Assembly: GCA_947470515.1 (NCBI GenBank)
Contig: CANITF010000015.1
Span: 1-60,312, forward strand
From: Flavobacteriales bacterium
GTDB lineage: Bacteria; Bacteroidota; Bacteroidia; Flavobacteriales_D; Crocinitomicaceae
Reading direction: 5' to 3'
DNA: 60,312 bases
The notes under the pieces are model-generated. The model searched no databases. It was not told where the DNA came from and saw nothing but the letters and a program-made list of their open reading frames with translations. Positions 17,061-25,681 of the stretch are shown here, piece after piece. A program made the position numbers and the translations under genes. Position 1 is the first letter of the stretch. Every line of letters starts with the position of its first letter.

Positions 17061-18294
17061 AATAATTGGCCTTTTGAAAAAAACAGTTCGTTTTTTTTTA
17101 TTTACTGTTTTAGCTGTAATCATTTTCGCAAATATTTTTATTATTCTGTCAGGTAGATTTTACATTTATAAGGGCATTCGACATACCTATTTGGCAGGGC
17201 AATCTGGTCCAAGTATATATGAACTAGACATTTTTCCTCGTACTACACTGGCAAAATCAGATTCCACTATTCAATGGATTCCTTCTGCAAATTTTAACAA
17301 AAAACAGCCATCAGCGCTTGATTTAAGCTTCATGAATAACTTAGAAACGCGTGCATTTTTAGTTTTCAAAGGTGACTCTATTGTTTATGAAAAATACTTT
17401 GATAAACATGCTATAAATACTGTTTCAAATTCTTTTTCAGCTGCCAAAACCGTTGTTGCTTTGTTAGTCGGAATTGCAGTTGATGAAGGCAAAATTAAAA
17501 GCTTAGACGAACCTGTATTCAATTATATTCCTGAATTCAGCACAAATGGGAAAGAAAAAATAACCATTCGTCATTTACTGATGATGTCGTCTGGTTTGGA
17601 TTGGGAGGAAAGCGCATCAAATCCTTTGTCTGACAATGCTGAATCCTATTATGGGTCCAATCTTTATAGATTAGTCACTCGTCAAAAAGCAATTACACCT
17701 CCAGGCAAAGCTTTTAATTATCAAAGTGGGAATTCTCAACTTCTAGGTTTTATTGTTGAAAAAGCAACAGGGAAAAGTGTTTCAGAATATACACAAGAAA
17801 AAATTTGGAATCGAATCGGCACTGAGCATGAAGCTTACTGGAGTCTTGATAAGGAAAACGGAGATGAAAAATCATTTTGTTGTTTATATGCAACTGCCCG
17901 TGATTTTGGACGACTTGGTAAATTAATTTTACAAGAAGGAAGATACGGTAAACAACAAGTTATTCCACTGTGGTATATGAAAGAGCTGTGTAAAATCCCG
18001 AATTTAACCACAGAGGAAAATGTGCCAAATAAGCGTTATGGCTTACATATTTGGACCTATCAGGGAGAAAAAAATCCAATTTATTATTGTAGAGGAATTA
18101 AAGGTCAATATATTATTTCTATTCCAACTGAAAATTTGGTGATAGTCCGCCTTGGATTAAAACGAAACGATAACTTTGTAATTCCTGAAGAGCAAAAGAA
18201 AAACAAAGATTACTACAAACGAAATGAAGCCAAAATTGGTCATCCAACGGATTTTTTTAAATTTCTTCGCTTAGGTAGAAAATTAGCTTCATAA
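17041..18294 (+). CDS. Membrane-anchored serine hydrolase of the beta-lactamase/PBP (class C) family
   Basis: A 417-residue protein with one N-terminal transmembrane segment (about 16-37) and an extracytoplasmic beta-lactamase-like domain. The SxxK motif is SAAK at 133-136 (nucleophile Ser133), and a Tyr motif is visible in FNYQSGNSQ. A class C style HLLMMSSGLDWEES segment follows the active site, and HIWTYQG may take the place of the KTG box. Relatives include 6-aminohexanoate-dimer hydrolases and peptidases; resistance to beta-lactams should not be inferred. It overlaps lipB by 20 bases and probably shares its promoter. Confidence 0.88.
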   Translation: MASTPNKIIGLLKKTVRFFLFTVLAVIIFANIFIILSGRFYIYKGIRHTYLAGQSGPSIYELDIFPRTTLAKSDSTIQWIPSANFNKKQPSALDLSFMNNLETRAFLVFKGDSIVYEKYFDKHAINTVSNSFSAAKTVVALLVGIAVDEGKIKSLDEPVFNYIPEFSTNGKEKITIRHLLMMSSGLDWEESASNPLSDNAESYYGSNLYRLVTRQKAITPPGKAFNYQSGNSQLLGFIVEKATGKSVSEYTQEKIWNRIGTEHEAYWSLDKENGDEKSFCCLYATARDFGRLGKLILQEGRYGKQQVIPLWYMKELCKIPNLTTEENVPNKRYGLHIWTYQGEKNPIYYCRGIKGQYIISIPTENLVIVRLGLKRNDNFVIPEEQKKNKDYYKRNEAKIGHPTDFFKFLRLGRKLAS

Positions 18295-18309
18295 AAAGAA
18301 TTATTAAGA

Positions 18310-18720
18310 ATGAAAGAAGGATTATTTGGACCAAAAGTTGAAAATGTTGGCGTTGCAGTAGTGCAAGATTTTAATGAAGAAAATATCGAGATCTTTAATG
18401 TTTACCTGCTAAATCTTCGTGATGATATCATGGAAGGAATCATTATTACAAGCACTGGTTATGGAGAAAATGCCAACACAGGTGAACGTTTAAAAACTTC
18501 TACACTTCGACATTGCCTTGAGGTTATGTTACCGAATGAAGCAGCCAAAATAGAACCAATCATGGAAGATGTATTTGGTTTAGCAAATGAATTCCTTGTC
18601 AGTTTTTGGGTGAACGACATTATGTATGATAAAAAGTATGTCTTCCTTCCTGAAACTATTTCATCTAGTAAAATGAAAGAAATTCCTGTATTAGGGAAAA
18701 AAGGAGTAATGATTACATGA
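18310..18720 (+). CDS. Conserved hypothetical protein, 136 aa
   Basis: A soluble, acidic protein without signal peptide or membrane segment. I think homologues occur widely in Bacteroidota, but I cannot name a domain. It begins VGVAVVQDFNEENIEIFNVYLLN and has a predicted alternating alpha/beta pattern (GIIITSTGYG, then FLVSFWVNDIMYDKKYVFLPE). It starts 15 bases after the serine hydrolase, so it is likely the last gene of the 15.4-18.7 kb operon. No function can be given. Confidence 0.75.
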   Translation: MKEGLFGPKVENVGVAVVQDFNEENIEIFNVYLLNLRDDIMEGIIITSTGYGENANTGERLKTSTLRHCLEVMLPNEAAKIEPIMEDVFGLANEFLVSFWVNDIMYDKKYVFLPETISSSKMKEIPVLGKKGVMIT

Positions 18721-18779
18721 TTTTTATAATGAAAAACATAACTTGAACATATTGTTTGAAAAAGGATGTAAAAAACTTT

Positions 18780-18787
18780 TATATTTG
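18780..18787 (+). promoter_or_regulatory. Predicted -7 promoter element (TATATTTG)
   Basis: Exact consensus match 43 bases before the lipoprotein ATG at 18830. It lies inside the longer open frame and so argues for the shorter start. Confidence 0.5.
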
Positions 18788-18829
18788 TACAAGGAAATGA
18801 TTACAATCTACTTAGAAAGTTTATCTCAG

Positions 18830-19441
18830 ATGAAAAAATTAACTCTTAAGCGCTTTTTGACCTTTTCGCCACTTATACTTATATTTATTACTCTTTTGGT
18901 TTCTTCTTGCGGTGGTTCAGAAGTTAAAAATGATGCTGAAAATGATTCATTGACGCTAGATGATGATTATTATGAGTTTAAAGGTATTAGTTTAAAAGGA
19001 TTTAATATTCCAGCAAACATTATGTTACCAGATGAAACTGCCAATATTGGAGCTTCAACTAAACCGGAAATTATTCATGCAGAAGGTGATTTCTTATGGG
19101 ATATTGTTGTAGGACCAAATTTCAGTCTTCACATTGAAGATTTTGGAGATATTACAAACAATGTCGCTTACAAAAAGGAAGAACTTAAAAAACAAGAAAT
19201 TTTTAAAATTAATTATTTGGTAGACGAAAAAGATTTGATCGTTTATAAAAGATCTTTGATTGTAAAAGGTTCTAAGAATGCTTCTTCTAAAGTTGGGGTA
19301 AAACATGACTCATACCATGTTTACGGACAAAAAATAATTAATGGTGTTGCTTATGCTTTAAGCAGCCGTGATGAAGGGTACGAAAAAATGATCATTGAAT
19401 TGATGGCGAAATCGATAAAATCTTTTAAGTCAAATAAATAA
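18830..19441 (+). CDS. Lipoprotein of unknown function
   Basis: A 203-residue lipoprotein. The start at 18830 gives a clean type II signal peptide: MKKLTLKRFLTFS, a hydrophobic core, and the lipobox VSSCGGS with the lipidated Cys. After it comes an acidic stretch (NDAENDSLTLDDDYYE), then a compact beta-rich domain. Being acidic just after the Cys is compatible with the surface-export signal described for some Bacteroidota lipoproteins, but that is inference. No domain recognised. A strong terminator follows directly. Confidence 0.75.
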   Translation: MKKLTLKRFLTFSPLILIFITLLVSSCGGSEVKNDAENDSLTLDDDYYEFKGISLKGFNIPANIMLPDETANIGASTKPEIIHAEGDFLWDIVVGPNFSLHIEDFGDITNNVAYKKEELKKQEIFKINYLVDEKDLIVYKRSLIVKGSKNASSKVGVKHDSYHVYGQKIINGVAYALSSRDEGYEKMIIELMAKSIKSFKSNK

Positions 19442-19462
19442 ATTTTTATGAAATTGAAATGA

Positions 19463-19490
19463 GGTTGTCACATTGACAACCTTTTTTTTT
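19463..19490 (+). terminator. Intrinsic terminator
   Basis: GGTTGTCA (19463-19470) and TGACAACC (19474-19481) form a perfect 8-base stem with a 3-base loop, followed by about nine T. Confidence 0.85.
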
Positions 19491-19493
19491 GCT

Positions 19494-19501
19494 TAATTTT
19501 G
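19494..19501 (+). promoter_or_regulatory. Predicted -7 promoter element (TAATTTTG) of the mrp operon
   Basis: Consensus match 5 bases before the ATG at 19507, directly after the terminator of the previous gene. A very short or absent leader is implied. Confidence 0.5.
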
Positions 19502-19506
19502 AGGTA

Positions 19507-20595
19507 ATGGATTTGACTAGAGAAAATATTTTAGAAGTGCTCGGTTCTATAATTGAACCTGATTATAAAAAGGACATTGTTTCGTTAAACTTGGTCGAAG
19601 AACTAAAAATAAATGATGGAATAATTAATCTTACTGTGAACGTTTCAAACCCCGCATTGCATTCTAAAAAACGCATGCAAGAAGCCGTTGAATTCAATTT
19701 GAAACGTGTCTTTGGCAAAGAAACAAGCGTAAATTGCGTTGTCAAAGGTATTCCAGCTGAATCAAAACAAGCGCGACGTAAAATATTACCAGAAGTAAAA
19801 CACATTATTGCCATTGCTTCAGGTAAAGGAGGAGTAGGAAAATCTACTGTTACAGCAAATTTAGCTGGCGGACTAGCAAAAGTTGGTTATAAGGTCGGAA
19901 TTGTTGATGCTGATATTTATGGGCCATCAATGCCAACAATGTTTGATGTCGTAAACGAACGTCCAACAATGATTGATGTTGAAGGTGTTCAAAAAATCAA
20001 TCCTGTAGTGAGTTACGGAATCAAACTGCTATCCATTGGGTTTTTCACAGAGAAAGATAATGCCGTTGTTTGGAGAGGTCCAATGGCAGCAAAAGCATTA
20101 ACGCAAATGTTTACAGATGCTTATTGGGGTGAATTGGATTATCTTTTAATTGATTTACCTCCTGGTACAGGCGATATTCATTTATCACTTGTTCAAACTG
20201 TTCCTTTGGATGGTGTTGTGATTGTTTCCACGCCACAAGAAGTAGCATTGGCAGATGCAAGAAGAGGTGTTAATATGTTTAAAATGGATTCAATCAATGT
20301 CCCTATTATTGGAATTTTAGAAAACATGGCTTGGTTTACACCGGCTGAATTACCAGAAAACAAATACTTCATTTTTGGTAGAGATGGTGCTAAAAACTTA
20401 GCTGAGGGAATGAATGTTCCATTTTTGGGGCATATTCCTCTTGTTCAAAGTTTACGTGAGGCAGGAGATGTTGGTAAACCAGCAGTTTTTCAAGAAAACA
20501 CAGTAACTTCAGAAGCTTTTGATGAATTAGTTCGTATTTTTGTTGAAAACGTGAAAGTTGCAAAGCCAAACGTAATTCAGAAACAAGAACTATGA
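19507..20595 (+). CDS. mrp: Mrp/ApbC-family Fe-S cluster carrier ATPase
   Basis: A cytoplasmic P-loop ATPase of the Mrp/NBP35 group that holds and delivers Fe-S clusters. The start at 19507 gives 362 residues. Residues about 1-90 are a MIP18/DUF59 domain; the ATPase domain starts with the deviant Walker A ASGKGGVGKST, followed by VDADIYGPSMPTMF and LLIDLPPGTGDIHL. The CxxC usual near the C-terminus of many Mrp proteins was not seen: the ENMAWFTPAELPENKYFIFG segment has no Cys. The NifU-like gene overlaps its stop by four bases (ATGA), which supports joint function in Fe-S assembly. Confidence 0.92.
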   Translation: MDLTRENILEVLGSIIEPDYKKDIVSLNLVEELKINDGIINLTVNVSNPALHSKKRMQEAVEFNLKRVFGKETSVNCVVKGIPAESKQARRKILPEVKHIIAIASGKGGVGKSTVTANLAGGLAKVGYKVGIVDADIYGPSMPTMFDVVNERPTMIDVEGVQKINPVVSYGIKLLSIGFFTEKDNAVVWRGPMAAKALTQMFTDAYWGELDYLLIDLPPGTGDIHLSLVQTVPLDGVVIVSTPQEVALADARRGVNMFKMDSINVPIIGILENMAWFTPAELPENKYFIFGRDGAKNLAEGMNVPFLGHIPLVQSLREAGDVGKPAVFQENTVTSEAFDELVRIFVENVKVAKPNVIQKQEL

Positions 20596-20852
20596 AATTG
20601 AATAAAGAAGAATTAACTGTAAAAATCAATATTTCATTAGAAGAATTGCGCCCATTTTTAGTTGCTGATGGTGGTGATATGGAATTAGTAGAAATTACAG
20701 ATGATGGAATTGTCAGAGTACGTCTGTTAGGCGCTTGCAGTGATTGTTCTATGAGCTTAATGACATTAAAAGCTGGATTAGAGGAGTCAATTAAAAAAAT
20801 TGCCCCAGAAATTAAATCCGTGGAAGCAATTAATTTACCAAGCTTTGTCTAA
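20592..20852 (+). CDS. NifU C-terminal-domain protein (Fe-S scaffold/carrier)
   Basis: An 86-residue protein made only of the NifU C-terminal (Nfu) domain. It has LRPFLVADGGDMELVEI and the cluster-binding CxxC in LLGACSDCSMS. Nfu proteins bind a 4Fe-4S cluster between two monomers and hand it to target enzymes. Its start overlaps the mrp stop by four bases, so translation is probably coupled and the two carriers are made together. It lacks the extra N-terminal domain of NfuA. Confidence 0.93.
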   Translation: MKLNKEELTVKINISLEELRPFLVADGGDMELVEITDDGIVRVRLLGACSDCSMSLMTLKAGLEESIKKIAPEIKSVEAINLPSFV

Positions 20853-21721
20853 ACAACAAATTCAAACATTTTCAACAATTTTGTCCCTTCCATTAATCGA
20901 ATTTCATAATTTCCTTTTTTCCAACCTTGCACTTTAAGGTTAAATTCATACCCAACTTCACCTCCAAGTTTAGCAATAGATTCTAACAATTTAAATAACA
21001 AATTTCCTTCTGAATCGTATATTTCTTCGTGAATAAGCGCGCCTTTTACTGTTGTAAAATTTAACTTCCCATTGATTCTTAATGTTTCCGTATTGATTTG
21101 ACGAAATTCATTGATGGCGTATGCTTGTCTGGATTTATACCACGTTTCTTCTTGACCTGTGATCTTAAAAAGTTCCTTTCTTATTAAGTCTATATCTGTA
21201 ACATTTTCTCCATCAATATTTGAAACGGGCTCATGATCAGTTAATGACCATATAGCAGATTGTAAGGTGTAATTTTCCAATTTTTTTCCTTTAATAAGGT
21301 TTAAAAACGCTGGCATTCCTTTAACATTAATTTTACCGAGTGTAAATTCTTCATCACTATTGGGTGAAGCATTTCTCATATTTGTACAATACCCATTTAA
21401 AATTTTTTCTTTTGATGCTTTTGGTTCCAAAACAAGCAAATCCTCTTGAGGAATTAGTAGATTTTGTTCATCACTAGTCGGAGCAATGAAATAAGTGCCA
21501 GCATTTATGCGAATAATCAATTTCTTGGAGTTCAAATTTTTAACTTTCATAATTAATGATTCTCCAGAATAAGATCCGGTTGAAATAAACTCAACGGAAA
21601 TTAATTTGGCAGAAATAGCAGATTCTAAATCGATTGTTTCTTCAGCAGGTTTAAAACTCATTATTATCCATGCAAAACTTAACAAACTCAACAACATGGG
21701 ATAGAACCTTATTTTATTCAT
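20849..21721 (-). CDS. Exported protein of unknown function, possible thioester-like domain
   Basis: A 290-residue protein starting at the ATG at 21721, with an N-terminal hydrophobic signal (MNKIRFYPMLLSLLSFAWII). The longer frame would run through the sodA terminator, so I reject it. Residues about 35-165 are a beta-rich domain that contains GYCTN (Cys112) followed about 40 residues later by LQSAIWSLTD (Gln154). This is the order of Cys and TQxA-type Gln in bacterial thioester domains; the match is weak. The C-terminal 80 residues look like a beta-sandwich (YDSEGNLLFKLLES to YEIRLMEG). The gene converges on the nifU-like gene with a 4-base overlap of ends. Confidence 0.7.
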   Translation of the reverse strand: MNKIRFYPMLLSLLSFAWIIMSFKPAEETIDLESAISAKLISVEFISTGSYSGESLIMKVKNLNSKKLIIRINAGTYFIAPTSDEQNLLIPQEDLLVLEPKASKEKILNGYCTNMRNASPNSDEEFTLGKINVKGMPAFLNLIKGKKLENYTLQSAIWSLTDHEPVSNIDGENVTDIDLIRKELFKITGQEETWYKSRQAYAINEFRQINTETLRINGKLNFTTVKGALIHEEIYDSEGNLLFKLLESIAKLGGEVGYEFNLKVQGWKKGNYEIRLMEGTKLLKMFEFVV

Positions 21722-21763
21722 AATTCTGATTTTGAATCTGTAACGCAAAAGCTGAAAAAAGGC

Positions 21764-21796
21764 ACAAAAAAAAGAGGATGAATTATCATCCTCTTT
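21764..21796 (-). terminator. Terminator of the superoxide dismutase gene
   Basis: An 11-base perfect stem (21771-21781 and 21786-21796) with a 4-base loop. Read on -, it is followed by a T-run (A-run on +), as expected for an intrinsic terminator 20 bases after the sod stop. Confidence 0.85.
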
Positions 21797-21815
21797 CATT
21801 AAATTTTATTGAGTC

Positions 21816-22415
21816 TTAAATTGCAGCAGCATATTTCTTTGCTACAACCTCCCAATTAATAACGTTAAAAAAGGCGTTAATATAATCAGGGCGACGATTT
21901 TGATAATTCAAATAATAAGCATGTTCCCATACGTCCATCGCTAATATTGGAGTTCCTTCACAACCTTCACCCATTAATGGATTATCTTGATTGGCAGTTG
22001 AACAAACAACTAATTTTCCACCTTCAACACATAACCATGCCCATCCGGATCCAAAACGAGTTGCTCCAGCTTTAGCAAATTCTTCTTTAAACGATGTAAA
22101 AGATCCAAAAGCACTATTAATAGCGTTCAAAAGTTCGCCTGTTGGTTCACCACCAGCATTCGGTGCCATGATTTCCCAAAACAAATTGTGATTCCAAAAT
22201 CCTCCTCCATTATTTCTTACTGCTGGTTTATCTTTACAAGCAACTAAGATTTCTTCGATTGATTTTCCTTCTAAATCTGTCCCAGCAATTGCTGCATTAA
22301 GATTTGTAGTATAAGCTTGATGATGTTTTGAATGGTGAATTTCCATTGTTCTAGCATCAATATGAGGCTCTAATGCATCATAAGCATATGGTAAATTTGA
22401 TAATTCGAAAGCCAT
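21816..22415 (-). CDS. Superoxide dismutase, Fe/Mn type
   Basis: Converts superoxide to oxygen and hydrogen peroxide in the cytoplasm; the 199-residue length is normal. Metal ligands are visible: His27 ([12 protein letters not shown]), His78 (FWNHNLFW), Asp163 and His167 ([11 protein letters not shown]). There is no export signal. [14 protein letters not shown] and the QDNPL loop are shared by both Fe and Mn enzymes, so I do not decide the metal. It has its own promoter element and terminator, so it is monocistronic. Confidence 0.96.
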   Translation of the reverse strand: MAFELSNLPYAYDALEPHIDARTMEIHHSKHHQAYTTNLNAAIAGTDLEGKSIEEILVACKDKPAVRNNGGGFWNHNLFWEIMAPNAGGEPTGELLNAINSAFGSFTSFKEEFAKAGATRFGSGWAWLCVEGGKLVVCSTANQDNPLMGEGCEGTPILAMDVWEHAYYLNYQNRRPDYINAFFNVINWEVVAKKYAAAI

Positions 22416-22461
22416 ATTTTCTGTTTTTTTAGAATTTAATTATCCCTTATTTTGAATGATT

Positions 22462-22469
22462 CAAAATTA
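22462..22469 (-). promoter_or_regulatory. Predicted -7 promoter element (TAATTTTG) of the superoxide dismutase gene
   Basis: CAAAATTA on +; consensus match 46 bases upstream of the ATG. Confidence 0.5.
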
Positions 22470-22586
22470 GAAAAAATACACAAGATTTACAACCTTCAAA
22501 AAAGAGAATATCAATTAATCTTTTAAAATAATATTCTTTTGATAATTAAAATTTAATCGTATTTTTAACTTTTAATACAATTAATT

Positions 22587-24320
22587 ATGCAAAAACTATA
22601 TACTACACTGCTGTTGTTGCTATCCTTCAATAGTTTCTCACAAATTTGTACAATCGATTATTCACAAACACAAACTGGAATATATCCGGATACTTTACCA
22701 ACAGGAAATGTTGGTCAAGCTTATAGTACCGATGTTACTTTTTTCATGCCATTGGATACCATGGGTTATGATTTTACCAATTTCCATATACTTTCTGTCT
22801 CGTTGCCAGTAGGATTGAGTTGGCAGTGTAATAATGCTGCTACAAACTGTGATTATAATCCACAGGTAAGTCAATATGGTTGCGTAAACATCAGTGGAAC
22901 GCCATTATTAGCAGGGCAATATGCAGTGGACGTTACCGTTCTTGCTGATTTAACTGTACTAAATAATTATCCATTTATATTTCAAATTTATTTAGATATT
23001 TTACCTAGCAATGTCGTTACCTCAAACACAGGTTTTTCTATGACGGGAGCTGCTGGATGTTCACCAATTACTGTTGATTTCACGAACAATAATCCAGGTT
23101 TATTAGCTTACACTTGGGATTTTGGAAATGGTAATACTTCTACTTTAGAGAATCCTGTCCCTCAAATTTACAATGTTCCCGGAGACTATTTAGTTCAATA
23201 TCAAGCTTTTAACAACCTTACGATAGTTGATGTTTACACTTTGACGAATGTTACTATAAATTCAATGAGCAATTATGGTGGAGGTTTCCCTTCCTACGAA
23301 AGTGCAGATGCCTATTTTATTTTAAAAGAAAATGGTAACTCAATTTATCAATCTAACATAATTATGGATACTAATCCTCCAGTAAGTTGGCCAACAAGTA
23401 TTGTTCTAAACCCAGCAAATATCTATTTGATTGAAATTTGGGAAGCAGATGACACAGCTGGTGAAATCGCTTTTTTTGGAGACGATTATATGGGGAATCA
23501 TACTTTGAATTTAACAGGTTGTGGAGGGTGTACCGCTGGAACTTCTTCCATTTCATATTCGATTATACATCAAGTTATCAATCCAAGTCCAGTAGTAATT
23601 TCTGAAGATACTGTGCATGTTTATGGTTATCCGCCAACTCCTATCGTTTCTTATGATTCGCCATTACACACTTTGTCAACACCAGATTTGGGATACGGTT
23701 ATCAATGGTATTTCAATGATAGTCCAATAAGTGGGGCAACCTCGACTTCTTATGTTGTACCTCAATCAGGTGTTTATCACGTTATTGCTATTAACAATAC
23801 TGGTTGTGTTAGTTTCTCAGATACATTAACTGCTGTGTATTGTAATCCTGCAATTAATCCTACCATATCTGTTGGTTCAAATGGAGAATTAATAGCAAAT
23901 AATGTTCCTACTGGATATACGATTCAATGGAATCTGAATGCTTTTGAGATTAATGGTCAGACAAATGATACGATTATGGCAATGCTTACTGGCAATTATT
24001 CAGTTGCGATAACGGATTCATTTGGATGTGTCTACACCTCAACAAATTATGCTGTTTATTTGGGTATAAATGAATCCAATTTAATCAACTGGAATATTTA
24101 TCCAAACCCTGCCAATGAAACTGTAACTATTGAAATTAATCAGGATACTGAATTTGAAGCAGTTCAATTAACTGACTTAACTGGAAGAATAGTTAAAGAA
24201 TGGAATTGGAAGAATACAACAGCTATGACACTAGATATAAGTGAGATTCCTAGTGGGTATTTTATTCTCAGGATGAAGAGTAAACAAATGGAATGGTCGA
24301 GAAAGTTATTGATTGAATAA
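22587..24320 (+). CDS. Secreted PKD-domain protein with T9SS sorting domain
   Basis: A 577-residue surface or secreted protein. Residues 1-18 are a Sec signal peptide (ending NSFSQ). An Ig-like putative domain follows (about 30-130), then a PKD domain (about 150-220) with the signature YTWDFGNGNTSTLENPVPQIY, and further beta-rich Ig-like modules with WYFNDSPISGATSTSYVV. The last 80 residues are a type A T9SS domain: WNIYPNPANETVTIEI, LTDLTGRIV, GYFILRMKS. No catalytic motif is seen, so an adhesin or matrix role is the simplest guess. Monocistronic, closed by a hairpin shared with the convergent amidohydrolase gene. Confidence 0.85.
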   Translation: MQKLYTTLLLLLSFNSFSQICTIDYSQTQTGIYPDTLPTGNVGQAYSTDVTFFMPLDTMGYDFTNFHILSVSLPVGLSWQCNNAATNCDYNPQVSQYGCVNISGTPLLAGQYAVDVTVLADLTVLNNYPFIFQIYLDILPSNVVTSNTGFSMTGAAGCSPITVDFTNNNPGLLAYTWDFGNGNTSTLENPVPQIYNVPGDYLVQYQAFNNLTIVDVYTLTNVTINSMSNYGGGFPSYESADAYFILKENGNSIYQSNIIMDTNPPVSWPTSIVLNPANIYLIEIWEADDTAGEIAFFGDDYMGNHTLNLTGCGGCTAGTSSISYSIIHQVINPSPVVISEDTVHVYGYPPTPIVSYDSPLHTLSTPDLGYGYQWYFNDSPISGATSTSYVVPQSGVYHVIAINNTGCVSFSDTLTAVYCNPAINPTISVGSNGELIANNVPTGYTIQWNLNAFEINGQTNDTIMAMLTGNYSVAITDSFGCVYTSTNYAVYLGINESNLINWNIYPNPANETVTIEINQDTEFEAVQLTDLTGRIVKEWNWKNTTAMTLDISEIPSGYFILRMKSKQMEWSRKLLIE

Positions 24321-24364
24321 TCTTATTAACTAACTTAAGTTCGATTTTAAATAAGAACATCCTT

Positions 24365-24396
24365 AAAAGAGAAGTGGAAACTTCTCTTTTTTATTT
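24365..24396. terminator. Bidirectional terminator
   Basis: AAAAGAGAAGT (24365-24375) pairs with ACTTCTCTTTT (24380-24390), followed by more T. It sits between convergent genes ending at 24320 (+) and 24391 (-). Confidence 0.8.
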
Positions 24397-25671
24397 TTTA
24401 TATTTTCTCATATACCTTTCATATAATTCTTCTTGAAAATTACTAGTAGGCATAAAAACTCCTCTAATGATAGCTACATTAACGTGATTAGTTCGCATAT
24501 CCAATGCATTTCCTTGAGAAACAAATAGTGTTGCAGATTTTCCCTCCTCAATACTCCCGTATTCTTTGTCAATACCAACAATTTCACACGTACTCAAAGA
24601 AATAGATCTAATAGCTTGTTCTTCTGTCATTCCATATGCCATTGCTGTCCCAGCTTGAAAAGGAAGATTTCGTGCATTCATTGTTTCCATTGCGCCTTCA
24701 TTTTGAAGACAGAATTTTACTCCAGCATCTTGCAGCATTGCTGGCAAATGATATGGGAAATCAATAGCATCCTCGTCATTTTGGGGAAGACTATGCGTTC
24801 TAACCAACATCACTGGAATACTTGCGTCTTTCAATTTTTTTGTAACCAAATGACTATCGTATCCACCAACAATCACAGGAAAAGGTAAATCAAAATGTAT
24901 TGAAAAATCAATAATATCCTGAAGTTGCTGCAATTCATTTGCATGAATATACACGCGCTTTTCTCCCTTAAAACACGCAATCATAGCATCCAATCTCACG
25001 TCATTTTGAGCCTTTTCAGAAGTATTCGTATATCGTTTCGACATTTCAAAAAACTGATAAATAGCTCGTTTTTCTTTTATATAATTTTCTTTCTTATTCG
25101 TTTTTGACACCTCATCTGATGTTCCACTTTCACTTGCGCTAACTGGCCAATTAAGGTGAATTCCATCGTCTTGCAAAACTGTTGCATCCTCCCAATTCCA
25201 ACCATCCAAGGCCATTATAGAAGAAGTCCCAGATATATCTCCTCCACGGGGTGTTGCTTGAGCAAGTAATACACCGTTTGTGCGAACAGTACTTATTACT
25301 TTAGATTCTACATTGAAGGCAATTTGTGAACGAATATGTGGATTGTAATCCCCAACTTCATCAAAATCTCTGGTTGCGCGAACTGCATCAATTTCAGTTA
25401 ATCCTAAAGTAGAATTAGGAGCGATAAAAGCCGGATAAATATGTTGCCCTTGCAAATCAATAATGGTATCCCAATCCTCTTTTTTGTATGTATAAGCCAA
25501 AGAATTTCGAACCAATTCAATTTTTCTATTCTTGATTCCAACCAAACCGCTTTCTATTACTTCACCATTACCAATGTGTAAATAACCATTCAATAAAAGA
25601 ATAGATTGGCTCTCTTGAGCAGAAATTTGTCCTATAAGGAAGATAAATATGAGTGCTTTAAAATAGTTCAC
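24391..25671 (-). CDS. Exported amidohydrolase-family protein lacking the usual HxH metal motif
   Basis: A 426-residue periplasmic or secreted protein. I choose a GTG start at 25671, because MNYFKALIFIFLIGQISAQ is then a clean signal peptide 10 bases after the upstream stop. The longer frame begins with about 40 Lys-rich residues lying over the previous gene. The amidohydrolase fold is recognisable from NGYLHIGNGEVIESGLVGIKNRKIE and the C-terminal SIEEGKSATLFVSQGNAL. At the strand that normally carries GFIDAHxH it has AFIAPNSTLGL, so two metal ligands are absent; it may be inactive or use another mechanism. It forms an operon with the larger paralogue upstream. Confidence 0.75.
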   Translation of the reverse strand: MNYFKALIFIFLIGQISAQESQSILLLNGYLHIGNGEVIESGLVGIKNRKIELVRNSLAYTYKKEDWDTIIDLQGQHIYPAFIAPNSTLGLTEIDAVRATRDFDEVGDYNPHIRSQIAFNVESKVISTVRTNGVLLAQATPRGGDISGTSSIMALDGWNWEDATVLQDDGIHLNWPVSASESGTSDEVSKTNKKENYIKEKRAIYQFFEMSKRYTNTSEKAQNDVRLDAMIACFKGEKRVYIHANELQQLQDIIDFSIHFDLPFPVIVGGYDSHLVTKKLKDASIPVMLVRTHSLPQNDEDAIDFPYHLPAMLQDAGVKFCLQNEGAMETMNARNLPFQAGTAMAYGMTEEQAIRSISLSTCEIVGIDKEYGSIEEGKSATLFVSQGNALDMRTNHVNVAIIRGVFMPTSNFQEELYERYMRKYKK

Positions 25672-25681
25672 AGTAGTAAAA

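Noticed and set aside
17041-18294. Calling the serine hydrolase a beta-lactamase (antibiotic resistance)
   Set aside because: SxxK alone marks a broad family of peptidases and esterases; the context (lipB operon, membrane anchor) gives no support for resistance.
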